Shown here piece after piece: positions 1-6,061 of a stretch of 14,329 nt of DNA (position 1 is the stretch's first letter; the number at the start of each line of letters is the position of its first letter). Location of the stretch: NCBI RefSeq assembly GCF_001949125.1, contig NZ_MSTI01000179.1, positions 1 to 14,329 on the forward strand, read 5' to 3'. A model generated the notes under the pieces. It had not been told where the DNA came from and ran no database searches. It saw only the letters and a program-made list of their open reading frames with translations. Position numbers and translations under genes: made by a program. Source of the DNA: Deinococcus marmoris (GTDB lineage Bacteria; Deinococcota; Deinococci; Deinococcales; Deinococcaceae).

Positions 1-307
1 CCGGGACGGCAAGCAGTTCGCGGGCCTGGGTGATTGCCAGTCCCGTCAGGCTCAGGCGCTGCACTTCCACTGGAATATGGCGCTGCATAGCGTTTCTGTA
101 GCCAGAGCCAGTCAGTTGATGAACCAGCGGGCTGGCCCGCTGGTCTTCAGCATGGAAGACGAAAAACGCCGTGCCTATAACGAATTTTTCGCTGATCGAA
201 TTTTATCTCTGTTGCCTGGCGATCTGACTTGCGAAAAATTCGCCCCACAGATCGCCGACCTGCTGCTCCTGGGGGTCAAGGCTGCTTGAAACCTTCCGGA
301 CTACTGC
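1..307 (+). mobile_element. Right end of an insertion sequence (continues off the left edge)
   Basis: This stretch contains the end of a transposase gene and, overlapping its stop codon, a 19-base terminal repeat at 289-307 (AAACCTTCCGGACTACTGC). The reverse complement of the sequence at 13987-14005 is AAACCTTCCGGAGTACTGC, so the two differ at one position only. The repeat therefore marks the right end of the same kind of IS whose left end lies at the far side of the window. Matching stops immediately outside the repeat, which supports 307 as the last IS base. IS length and target duplication cannot be seen here. Confidence 0.8.
2..289 (+). CDS. Transposase, C-terminal part (IS4-like DDE type)
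   Basis: The frame is open from base 2 to a TGA at 287-289 and gives 95 residues, so only the C-terminus of the protein is in the window. It begins RDGKQFAGLGDCQSRQAQ and continues with HFHWN, a pattern I recognise from the C-terminal part of IS4-like DDE transposases (RDAKQ-x-GL-x-x-CQAR, then a phenylalanine/histidine-rich strand). The family would be needed to cut and paste the IS. An internal ATG at 77 is not a true start, because the family-type sequence runs through it. The stop overlaps the right terminal repeat of the element, a compact layout usual for ISs. The exact IS family is less certain than the transposase call. Confidence 0.75.
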   Translation, partial: RDGKQFAGLGDCQSRQAQALHFHWNMALHSVSVARASQLMNQRAGPLVFSMEDEKRRAYNEFFADRILSLLPGDLTCEKFAPQIADLLLLGVKAA

Positions 308-370
308 CAGTGGGATGCAGGAAAAAATCCAGCTGGAGTTTCTGAGCACAAGTAATTAAAAATCCATCTG

Positions 371-400
371 AAGGGCGCCCGGGAGTCTCTTGGGCGCTTT
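371..400. terminator. GC-rich hairpin, possible terminator
   Basis: GCGCCC at 375-380 pairs with GGGCGC at 392-397 across an 11-base loop; weaker G-T and A-T pairs extend the stem outward to about 372-400. On the plus strand it is followed by TTT only. Read on the minus strand, a short T run (complement of the A run at 357-362) follows after about ten bases. It could end transcription of the IS or of a lost gene; neither direction is a textbook terminator. Confidence 0.35.
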
Positions 401-431
401 GGCTCTGGAAGTGAGCCGGAAATTCGATGAC

Positions 432-461
432 AGTGTGCCATCTCCCTGGAGATGGCACACT
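432..461. repeat. Perfect 14-bp inverted repeat with 2-base spacer
   Basis: AGTGTGCCATCTCC at 432-445 is followed by CT and by its exact reverse complement GGAGATGGCACACT at 448-461. It is followed by CTTTTG, so on the plus strand it could act as an intrinsic terminator. It sits right at the point where methyltransferase-like protein sequence begins (about 468-474), so it may also mark a recombination or excision scar. Confidence 0.7.
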
Positions 462-467
462 CTTTTG

Positions 468-761
468 ATGCGGCTGAATGGCGAGCAGCGGGCCGAGATC
501 GAGAAGTGGGCGCGTCGTGTCGTGCAGATGCGTGAGCATCTGCTGGTTCAGAACGCCAAAACCACACTTACGGATCTCTATAACGAGGTGGTGCGCCTGA
601 AGGAAACGCCAGACGATGCACATCCGGTGGCCGCCTTGGTCACGGCACACGCCCAGTTGGACTCAGCGGTGGCCGCTGCTTACGACTGGGCGTGGCTGCT
701 CGCCGAGGACGAGCTGCTGGCCCGGCTGCTGGCGCTGAATCTGGAACGGGCCGGCGGCTAG
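468..761 (+). pseudogene. C-terminal remnant of a restriction-modification DNA methyltransferase
   Basis: The frame from ATG 468 to the TAG at 759-761 encodes 97 residues. They resemble the extreme C-terminus of large class I SAM-dependent DNA methyltransferases of type II restriction-modification systems: EQRAEIEKWARRVVQMREHL, then TLTDLYNEV, then LDSAVAAAYDW and finally DELLARLLALNLERA. In that family this tail follows the target-recognition region; the catalytic domain (NPPY motif) is absent here. The frame can be extended upstream to a TTG at 390, but that part does not look like the family and runs through a perfect hairpin. I read it as a relic left after deletion or IS insertion. It converges with the broken HD-GYP gene, 14 bases away. 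A free-standing small protein is possible but unlikely. Confidence 0.6.
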
Positions 762-775
762 GCCATCTGCAAGGA

Positions 776-1561
776 TCAATCCAGTCGCCCAGTCTCACAG
801 GCCAGCAACTCGACAAACACCCCGGTCAGCACCGGATCGAAGTGCCGCCCCGCCTGTCCCGCGATCTCGCACAGCGCGGCCTCTGCTGTCCATGCCGCCT
901 TGTACGGGCGCTTGCTCGTTAGCGCGTCATACACGTCACACAGCGCAAAGAGGCGGCCTGCCAGGCTGATCTCACACCCCACCTTGCCCGCCGGGTACCC
1001 CTGACCATTCCAGCGCTCGTGGTGATCACGCACCACTTCCAGCGCTGTGGCCGGCAGAAAGCCCAGGGCGGCAACAAAATGCAGACCCTCGCTGACGTGT
1101 GAGCGCATGACGGCCCACTCGCCCGCATCCAGCGCCCCAGGCTTGAGCAGCACCACGTCAGGAATAGCGATCTTGCCAATGTCGTGCAGGTATGCACCCC
1201 AGCGCAGCGCCCGCGTCTGGGAGGGAGACCAGTACAACGCCTCCGCCATCCGCATCAGCAAATGACGGAATAGTTGCGTCGAGAAGTCAAATTCGGCCCA
1301 CTCTCAGGGTGGCATCAGACTGACGGAATCTTTTTGGGAGCGCGCTTCTTTTCTGTCAAATGCTCATGGCCAGGGCAGTCACCCGGTCCGTGTGGCCTTT
1401 CGTTTCACCGTCGCGCACTTCCAGGGCCAGCCCCAGCACCGGAGGGCGGCCTCGCACGCTGCACTGGCCCGCTCATCAGCGGCCAGACGCTCTGCGAGAG
1501 TGGACTCCTGACCGTCGGTAAGGTCAGCGAAGCGGAGCCGACGCGGCTCATCGGACAACAT
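776..1561 (-). pseudogene. Broken HD-GYP domain gene (copy 1)
   Basis: It starts with an ATG at 1561, preceded by GAGG five bases upstream (minus strand), and its first ~40 residues (LAADERASAACEAALR) match the start of the HD-GYP gene at 3979-4668. Two lesions break it. One base is missing near 1438-1441 compared with copy 2 (CTCCGG-TG versus CTCCGGGTG on the minus strand). A ~112-base insertion at 1256-1367 also shifts the frame and brings a stop. After the insert the frame resumes (776-1261) with HDIGK, HHERWNGQGYP and DVYDALT, the HD-GYP motifs for c-di-GMP hydrolysis. An N-terminally truncated protein could in principle be made from 1261 downward, but it lacks the first HD-GYP helices and the conserved GHTDR histidine. 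I call it a pseudogene. Confidence 0.8.
1256..1364. mobile_element. Small MITE-like insertion inside the HD-GYP gene
   Basis: Comparison with the homologous genes at 4440-4480 and 6530-6570 shows about 112 extra bases here. The ends form an imperfect inverted repeat: AGCAAATGACGGAATAGTTGCG at 1257-1278 versus the reverse complement of 1343-1364, matching at 16 of 22 positions. CAT occurs on both sides (1253-1255 and 1365-1367) and could be a 3-base target duplication. No ORF of its own. The exact ends are uncertain by one or two bases. A class of short dispersed repeats is known from Deinococcus genomes; whether this belongs to one cannot be judged from a single copy. Confidence 0.55.
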
Positions 1562-1719
1562 GATGACCTCAGCGTAACAGTGCAGACCTCACAGCCGTCT
1601 GAATGGGAAAAACTTGACCCAGATGAATGGACAGCCTTACACCAGTTCGTGTCCGGTGGGCCACAGGTGCGCCTACAGCACGGCCTCCAAGCTGGCCGAC
1701 GTGTGGTCTTCCCTGGCCT

Positions 1720-2799
1720 TCAGCGCAGGCCATCCCCAAAATCCAGGCCCCAAATGGCCGGACTGCCCACCAGGCGCTGCCGTTTGGCGTGGTACATCCG
1801 GGCATCAGCCAGTGACAGCCACTCGTCAACGTTTTCTCCCAGTGGCGGATGCGCCACGCCCCCGTGGAGACGAATTGGGCCAAGACCACTGGGCCAGGAG
1901 GCGGCACGGAGATTCTGGCTCAGGCGGGCGATCAGTTGGTCTAACTGCTCATCCATCCCCCAGATCAGCAGGGCGAACTCGTCTCCTCCCAGGCGAACGG
2001 CCAGTTCCGGTAAGAGAACGGTCTGGCGCAGCACCTTCCCCAGGGTGGAGAGGACCGCGTCGCCCACCTGGTGCCCGAACCCATCGTTAATCCGCTTGAA
2101 TTCATGGACATCGAGCATGATGAGCCGCAGTTCTTTGCCTTCCCGGCGGGCTGCTGCCAGCGCCAGGGGCGCGTCGTGATAGAAGGCCCGGCGGTTCGGC
2201 AGGCCTGTCAGCATGTCGGTCCGCGTGAGGCGTTCGAGTTCCTCACGTATGTCAGCGTGCTCCAGTGAAATCGAGACCTGCTGGGCCAGCAGGCTCAAAA
2301 ATTCCAGATCGGTATCGTCGAAGGCCCCCGCCTCGTAACTCTGGATGGACAGCACGCCCACCCGCGCCCCCCGAACTTCCAGTGGAACGAACAACATGGC
2401 CCGAGCCGACGGGTCTGGCTGCTCTTTCCGCGCGCCGACATCCAGAATCACCTCGTTCACATCCAGGAGCCGCCGGACGCGAACCGGGTGTGCGTCCAGG
2501 TAAGCAAAGATGTCGGGGATGGACATGGCTTCGCCGTGCAGCACGTTCTCGATGATGCCTTCAGGGTAATAGGGCAGCCGTTGGGTGTAGCGCCTATCGT
2601 CCTCGAACAACTCCCACAGCCAGTCGCCTTCGGGCTGCCACAGGGCCAGCAGGGTGACCTGAGAGGGGAAGCACGTTCCGGCCTGCCGATGGACCGCTTG
2701 CACCACCGCTTCCACGGTGTGGCTGCTGCGGGCCACAGAAGCCAACGCCTGTATCAAGTGGCGGTGGCGCGGGAACAGGATTGTGGTGCCATTCGGCAT
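1720..2799 (-). CDS. GAF-GGDEF protein, probable diguanylate cyclase (copy 1)
   Basis: Start chosen at ATG 2799: GGAGG lies six bases upstream, and the first residues (MPNG...LFPRH) align with copy 2. An upstream in-frame ATG at 2928 has no good ribosome site. The 359-residue protein has a GAF-like sensor (about residues 20-180), a short coiled linker, and a GGDEF domain (about 190-345) that would make c-di-GMP from two GTP. The signature is RLGGDEF with GGDEF at 271-275. Guanine-contact residues are present in FKRIND and GHQVGD. Two oddities: the usual DxDxFK reads LDVHEFK, so the second Asp is His, and the product-inhibition motif RxxD before GGDEF is absent (LLPE). No membrane segment or signal peptide, so it should be cytosolic. 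It precedes the HD-GYP gene in the same direction, pairing synthesis with breakdown. Confidence 0.85.
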   Translation of the reverse strand: MPNGTTILFPRHRHLIQALASVARSSHTVEAVVQAVHRQAGTCFPSQVTLLALWQPEGDWLWELFEDDRRYTQRLPYYPEGIIENVLHGEAMSIPDIFAYLDAHPVRVRRLLDVNEVILDVGARKEQPDPSARAMLFVPLEVRGARVGVLSIQSYEAGAFDDTDLEFLSLLAQQVSISLEHADIREELERLTRTDMLTGLPNRRAFYHDAPLALAAARREGKELRLIMLDVHEFKRINDGFGHQVGDAVLSTLGKVLRQTVLLPELAVRLGGDEFALLIWGMDEQLDQLIARLSQNLRAASWPSGLGPIRLHGGVAHPPLGENVDEWLSLADARMYHAKRQRLVGSPAIWGLDFGDGLR

Positions 2800-3181
2800 G
2801 GAGGGCCTCCAGGGAGGGGCAGCGTCCATCAGCGGGTGCTGATCGGTCCAAACTTCCTTAGAGTGAACGAGTACGCGGCCAACGCGCCCTTTTCTAAAGT
2901 CCGGCTCAAGCCTGCCTTTAGTGTTCATGGTTAACCGCTCAAGGTGTGGATCAGCCCTGCATCAGACTTACGCCGATCACCGGGGGCGAGTTGGTAATCA
3001 CACTGCTGATGCTGGAGTGGGCGCACTGCGCCAAAGGCAGAGGGGTTGGACAGATTGAAGGCCAAAGACTGGCCGGATGTGAATTTCGCCCAGAGCATCA
3101 GAACTGACCTCACGCCCACAGCGCGATTGAGAATTCACCGTGCCAGAGCGCAGTCATCATCACTCTCCTACTCTGCGCGGC
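2800..3181. other. Intergenic region between divergent GGDEF and nuclease genes
   Basis: About 380 bases with no convincing gene. Small open frames exist on both strands but lack ribosome sites and recognisable protein sequence. It must carry the promoters of the minus-strand GGDEF gene and the plus-strand nuclease gene; I could not pick a confident -35/-10 pair for either. Confidence 0.5.
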
Positions 3182-3775
3182 ATGGCCCGACGCAAGCGTA
3201 AGCAGAAAACCGAAAGTCCCCTTCCCTTTTTCATCGCCGTGGCCATCTTCGGCAGCATCGCCGCTGCCACCAATGGGTACTGGCTCCCCCTGATCGCCGT
3301 CCTCGCCGTGGGCATGATCGTCCTATCAGTCAAGGTGCAGCAGCAGCAGAACCGCCGGGAGAAAGCCCTGGCCCTGGCCGAACTGCACGCCCTCAACCCC
3401 AGGGGCCTGGAGCTGCACGTCGCGCAAGTCATTGGTGCGCTGCCTGGCTGGACCGCCAGCGCCAACCGGGGATCGTCAGACCAGGGCGCGGACGTCATCG
3501 CCAGCGGGCCGAAAGGCCGAAAGGTGGCCGTGCAGGTCAAGCATTACCCCAACAGCAATGTGGGCAACAAGGCCGTGCAGGAGATCGTGGCGTCCAAAGC
3601 CATCTACAAATGCGCGTACGCGGTGGTGGTTACCAGTGGGCCAGGCTTTACAAAGGCAGCCAAAGAACTGGCGCAGGCCAACCGGGTGGTGCTGTGGCAC
3701 TCCGATGACCTGTTATGGCTTCAGGAGCTGGCGAAGTCTGGGCAGGTTCCACCACAGAGTCTGCTGCCCACCTAA
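3182..3775 (+). CDS. Membrane-anchored Mrr-type restriction endonuclease-like protein
   Basis: I chose ATG 3182 (MARRKRKQK, 197 residues) over an upstream GTG at 3140, because a basic stretch directly before membrane helices is a usual start; the ribosome site is weak for both. Two hydrophobic helices at about 14-30 and 33-50 form a hairpin anchor, and positive charges at the N-terminus suggest a cytoplasmic N-end. From residue 72 onward comes an Mrr_cat fold: E77 in RGLELHV, D104 in QGADVI, and Q118-x-K120 in VAVQVKHY, the D...QxK nuclease site. NKAVQEIVA and YAVVVTSGPGFT follow as in the family. All active-site residues are present, so DNA cleavage is plausible; the target is unknown. It is transcribed against its neighbours and splits the two GGDEF/HD-GYP copies. 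A perfect 14-bp inverted repeat spans its stop codon. Confidence 0.85.
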   Translation: MARRKRKQKTESPLPFFIAVAIFGSIAAATNGYWLPLIAVLAVGMIVLSVKVQQQQNRREKALALAELHALNPRGLELHVAQVIGALPGWTASANRGSSDQGADVIASGPKGRKVAVQVKHYPNSNVGNKAVQEIVASKAIYKCAYAVVVTSGPGFTKAAKELAQANRVVLWHSDDLLWLQELAKSGQVPPQSLLPT

Positions 3776-3801
3776 TCGATGTGCTGTGTGGGCAGCAGAC
3801 T
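3758..3801. terminator. 14-bp perfect inverted repeat over the nuclease stop codon
   Basis: AGTCTGCTGCCCAC at 3758-3771 pairs exactly with GTGGGCAGCAGACT at 3788-3801, leaving a 16-base loop that contains the TAA stop (3773-3775). There is no T run behind it, so it may stabilise the mRNA end or work as a weak terminator between the convergent nuclease and HD-GYP genes. Confidence 0.5.
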
Positions 3802-3978
3802 GGCGCTGAACTTGGAGTGGGGAGCAACGCAATAGATTGCACGCAAATGAAATCCCCTGTCCGCTGAGGCCAGAAGCCAGGGCAGGTGGGGAATTTTTCT
3901 GGTGCCCCTGAGATACATCGAACCCTGCCCAGAAAACACAGTCAACCCATGTTGCAGGCCAGATTCTGGCAGCCAAGA

Positions 3979-4668
3979 TCAGTCCATCCCCTGACCCTGG
4001 CTTCTCAGCAACTCCACGAACACCCGCGTCAGCACCGGATCGAACTGCCGCCCCGCCTGCCCCTCCATCTCGGCCAGTGCCGCCTCTGATGTCCACGCCG
4101 CCTTGTAAGGCCGCTCGCTCGTCAACGCGTCATAGACGTCAAACAGCGCGAACTGACGGCCCGCCAGGCTGATCTCACACCCCGCCTTGCCCGCTGGATA
4201 CCCCTGACCGTCCCAGCGCTCATGGTGATCCCGGACCACCTCCAGCGCCGTGGCCGGTAAAAACGTCAGCGAGGCGGCAAAGTGCAGGCCCTCCCCGACG
4301 TGTGACCGCATCGCAGCCCACTCGCCCGCATCCAGCGCCCCAGGTTTGAGCAACACCGCGTCGAGAATAGCGATCTTGCCCACATCGTGCAGGCACGCGC
4401 CCCACCGCAGCGCCCGCGTCTGGGAAGGAGACCAGCACAGCTCCCCCGCCATCTTGACGGCTAGAGCAGTCACCCAGTCCGTGTGGCCTTTCGTTTCACC
4501 GTCGCGCACTTCCAGGGCCAGTCCCATCACCCGGAGGGCAGCCTCGCACGCCGCGCTGGCCCGCTGATCGGCAGCCAGACGCCCCACCAATGCGGAAAAC
4601 TGACCGTTCGTATTCTCGCCGCCGTTCTGGTCAGAGAAGCGCAATTGGCGCAGTTCATCGAACGACAT
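3979..4668 (-). CDS. Short HD-GYP domain protein, c-di-GMP phosphodiesterase-like (copy 2)
   Basis: ATG 4668 is preceded by GGAG five to six bases upstream and gives 229 residues. About 40 N-terminal residues lead straight into an HD-GYP domain (about 45-220) with no sensor domain. HD-GYP proteins hydrolyse c-di-GMP at a two- or three-metal site. Seen here: H62 in GHTD, H94-D95 in HDVGK, the SHVGEG histidine, HHERWDGQGYP and DVYDALT. Two conserved positions differ from its sisters at 776-1561 and 6062-7189: W65 replaces Arg in GHTDRV, and ILD replaces IPD after HDVGK. Metal ligands remain, so activity is possible but may be altered. It lies downstream of the GGDEF copy 2 in the same direction, with a ~190-base spacer. 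Confidence 0.8.
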   Translation of the reverse strand: MSFDELRQLRFSDQNGGENTNGQFSALVGRLAADQRASAACEAALRVMGLALEVRDGETKGHTDWVTALAVKMAGELCWSPSQTRALRWGACLHDVGKIAILDAVLLKPGALDAGEWAAMRSHVGEGLHFAASLTFLPATALEVVRDHHERWDGQGYPAGKAGCEISLAGRQFALFDVYDALTSERPYKAAWTSEAALAEMEGQAGRQFDPVLTRVFVELLRSQGQGMD

Positions 4669-4746
4669 AATGACTCCAGCGTAATAGCGCAAACCTCAAA
4701 GCCGTCTGAATGGGACAAAGTTTGGCCGAAATGAAAGGACAGCACT

Positions 4747-4855
4747 ACGCCAGTTCACGTTCGGCAGGCCGCAGGTGCGCCCATACCAGCGCCTCCAGGG
4801 TGGCCTGCGTGTGGTCTTCCTCGGCCTGCAGGCGCGGCAACAGCAGCCCACGGCC
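4747..4855 (-). other. Conserved open stretch after the GGDEF stop, possible relic
   Basis: Directly after the GGDEF copy 2 TGA, the same frame stays open to a TAG and reads EEDHTQATLEALVWAHL then RPAERELA. The corresponding place after GGDEF copy 1 (about 1632-1716) reads EDHTSASLEAVL, then a stop, then AHLWPTGHELV. The shared pattern suggests a small gene or a lost C-terminal extension rather than a plain spacer. Only a TTG could start it and no ribosome site is clear. Confidence 0.3.
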
Positions 4856-5893
4856 TCAACTCAGGCCATCCCCGAAATCCAGGCCCCAATTCACCTGGCT
4901 TCCTCCGGTCCGCTGCCGTTTGGCGTGATACATCCGGGCATCGGCCAGGGACAGCCAGTCGTCGATGTCCCCACTGGGCGGCGGCTGCGCCACGCCCCCC
5001 TGAAGACTGATCGGGCCGAGATCCGTTGGCCAGCCTGCGCTGCGGAGCCCGTGCGTCAGGCGCGTCACCAGCCCGTCCAGCCGCACCGCTGCGTTCCACA
5101 CCAGCAACACAAATTCATCCCCACTCAGCCGGTAAGTCACGTCAGGTGCAGGGAAGGTGGTCATCAGCACCTGTCCCAGGGTTTTGAGAACCGTGTCGCC
5201 CACCTGATACCCATGCGCGTCGTTGATCCGCTTGAACTGATGAATGTCGAGCATGATCAGGCTCAGTTCCTTGCCCTCCCGCCGGGCCGTCCCCATGACC
5301 TCAGGCATGTCGTGGTAGAAAGCCCGGCGGTTGTGCAGTCCCGTCAACATGTCGGTGCGGGTGAGCCGTCCGAGTTCCTCACGCAGCGCCGCATTGTCCA
5401 GCGCAATCGAGACATGCTGGGCCAGCAGGTTCAGGAACTCCAGATCCGTATCGTCAAAAGCCCCTACCTCGTAGCTCTGAATGGACAGCACGCCCGCACG
5501 TTGGCCCTGAATCTCCAGCGGCACGAACAGCATGGACCGGGCAACCGGACCCGGCGGCTCGTCCTGTCGGCGGACATCTGCAATCACGTCATCACCCCTC
5601 GTCATGCGCCGGACGCGAATTGGATGTTGCTCCAGGTGCGCGTCGATGTCAGGCACGGACAGGGCGTTGCCGTGCAACACGTTCTCCATGATGCCGTCAG
5701 GGTAAAAGGGCACATGCTGGGTGAAGCGCTGGCCGTCCTCGCGCAACTCCCACAACCAGTCGCCTTCCGGTTGCAGCAGGCCCAGCATCGTGACCTGAGA
5801 CGGAAAGAGGGTGCCTGCCTGCTGATGCACCACCTGCACCACCGCCTCGACCTCATGGCTGTTGCGGGCCAGAGAGGCCAGCACCTGCACCAA
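4856..5893 (-). CDS. GAF-GGDEF protein (copy 2), N-terminus cut by an in-frame TAG
   Basis: The matching start to copy 1 is ATG 5935 (MPRSNPALLPR) with AGGAG seven bases upstream, but codon 12 is TAG (5900-5902), where copy 1 has a sense codon. Translation could restart at TTG 5893 or GTG 5890 with no visible ribosome site, giving about 345 residues that keep the whole GAF-like region and GGDEF domain. The signature is YRLSGDEF, a Gly-to-Ser variant of GGDEF that is tolerated in active cyclases. FKRIND and VGD are kept; LDIHQFK replaces LDxDxFK; GY replaces GH after IND; no RxxD inhibition site. It would be a cytosolic diguanylate cyclase if made. The rest of the frame is undamaged, so the stop is either recent or a sequencing error. 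Confidence 0.7.
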   Translation of the reverse strand: MVQVLASLARNSHEVEAVVQVVHQQAGTLFPSQVTMLGLLQPEGDWLWELREDGQRFTQHVPFYPDGIMENVLHGNALSVPDIDAHLEQHPIRVRRMTRGDDVIADVRRQDEPPGPVARSMLFVPLEIQGQRAGVLSIQSYEVGAFDDTDLEFLNLLAQHVSIALDNAALREELGRLTRTDMLTGLHNRRAFYHDMPEVMGTARREGKELSLIMLDIHQFKRINDAHGYQVGDTVLKTLGQVLMTTFPAPDVTYRLSGDEFVLLVWNAAVRLDGLVTRLTHGLRSAGWPTDLGPISLQGGVAQPPPSGDIDDWLSLADARMYHAKRQRTGGSQVNWGLDFGDGLS

Positions 5894-5984
5894 TTGGTGC
5901 TAGCGCGGGAGCAGGGCTGGGTTGGACCTCGGCATGCACGGACTCCTGAATTCGGTGGGCAGTCAGACGGGACATGGAACCTGA

Positions 5985-6006
5985 GAGTCAGGCGTCAGGC
6001 TGACTC
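5985..6006. repeat. 7-bp hairpin between HD-GYP copy 3 and GGDEF copy 2
   Basis: GAGTCAG (5985-5991) pairs with CTGACTC (6000-6006) over an 8-base loop. A second small hairpin, GACGCA-ACG-TGCGTC, follows at 6022-6036. Together they fill the 125-base gap between two minus-strand genes and may end or attenuate transcription; no T run is evident. Confidence 0.35.
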
Positions 6007-6061
6007 GTTCGCCGTCACTATGACGCAACGTGCGTCCTGGACGTCAGCTCTTAAGGTCAGC

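Larger units (their letters stand above)
776..2799 (-). repeat. Copy 1 of a duplicated GGDEF/HD-GYP module
   Basis: Gene order, protein sequences and the spacer between the genes match 3979-5935. Spacer matches include CAGACGGCT upstream of both HD-GYP starts (minus strand) and GAAGACCACACG just after both GGDEF stops. The proteins have diverged clearly, so this is not a recent exact duplication. Confidence 0.75.
3979..5935 (-). repeat. Copy 2 of the duplicated GGDEF/HD-GYP module
   Basis: Same gene order and homologous spacer as 776-2799. This copy has an extra ~30 bases just after the GGDEF stop (about 4825-4856) and lacks the insertion found in HD-GYP copy 1. Confidence 0.75.

Noticed and set aside
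276..650. A minus-strand open frame over the left intergenic region and methyltransferase remnant
   Set aside because: No ribosome site or recognisable protein; the plus strand has family-like sequence.
1274..2179. A 301-codon plus-strand open frame
   Set aside because: It is a shadow of the broken HD-GYP gene and the GGDEF copy 1 gene on the minus strand.
2931..3119. A small minus-strand frame upstream of GGDEF copy 1
   Set aside because: 62 codons without a ribosome site or family resemblance; left as intergenic.
3182..5935. A cyclic-nucleotide-activated defence system (CBASS-like)
   Set aside because: The enzymes are GGDEF and HD-GYP types, not CD-NTases, and the nuclease shows no cyclic-nucleotide sensor domain; kept only as a speculative finding.
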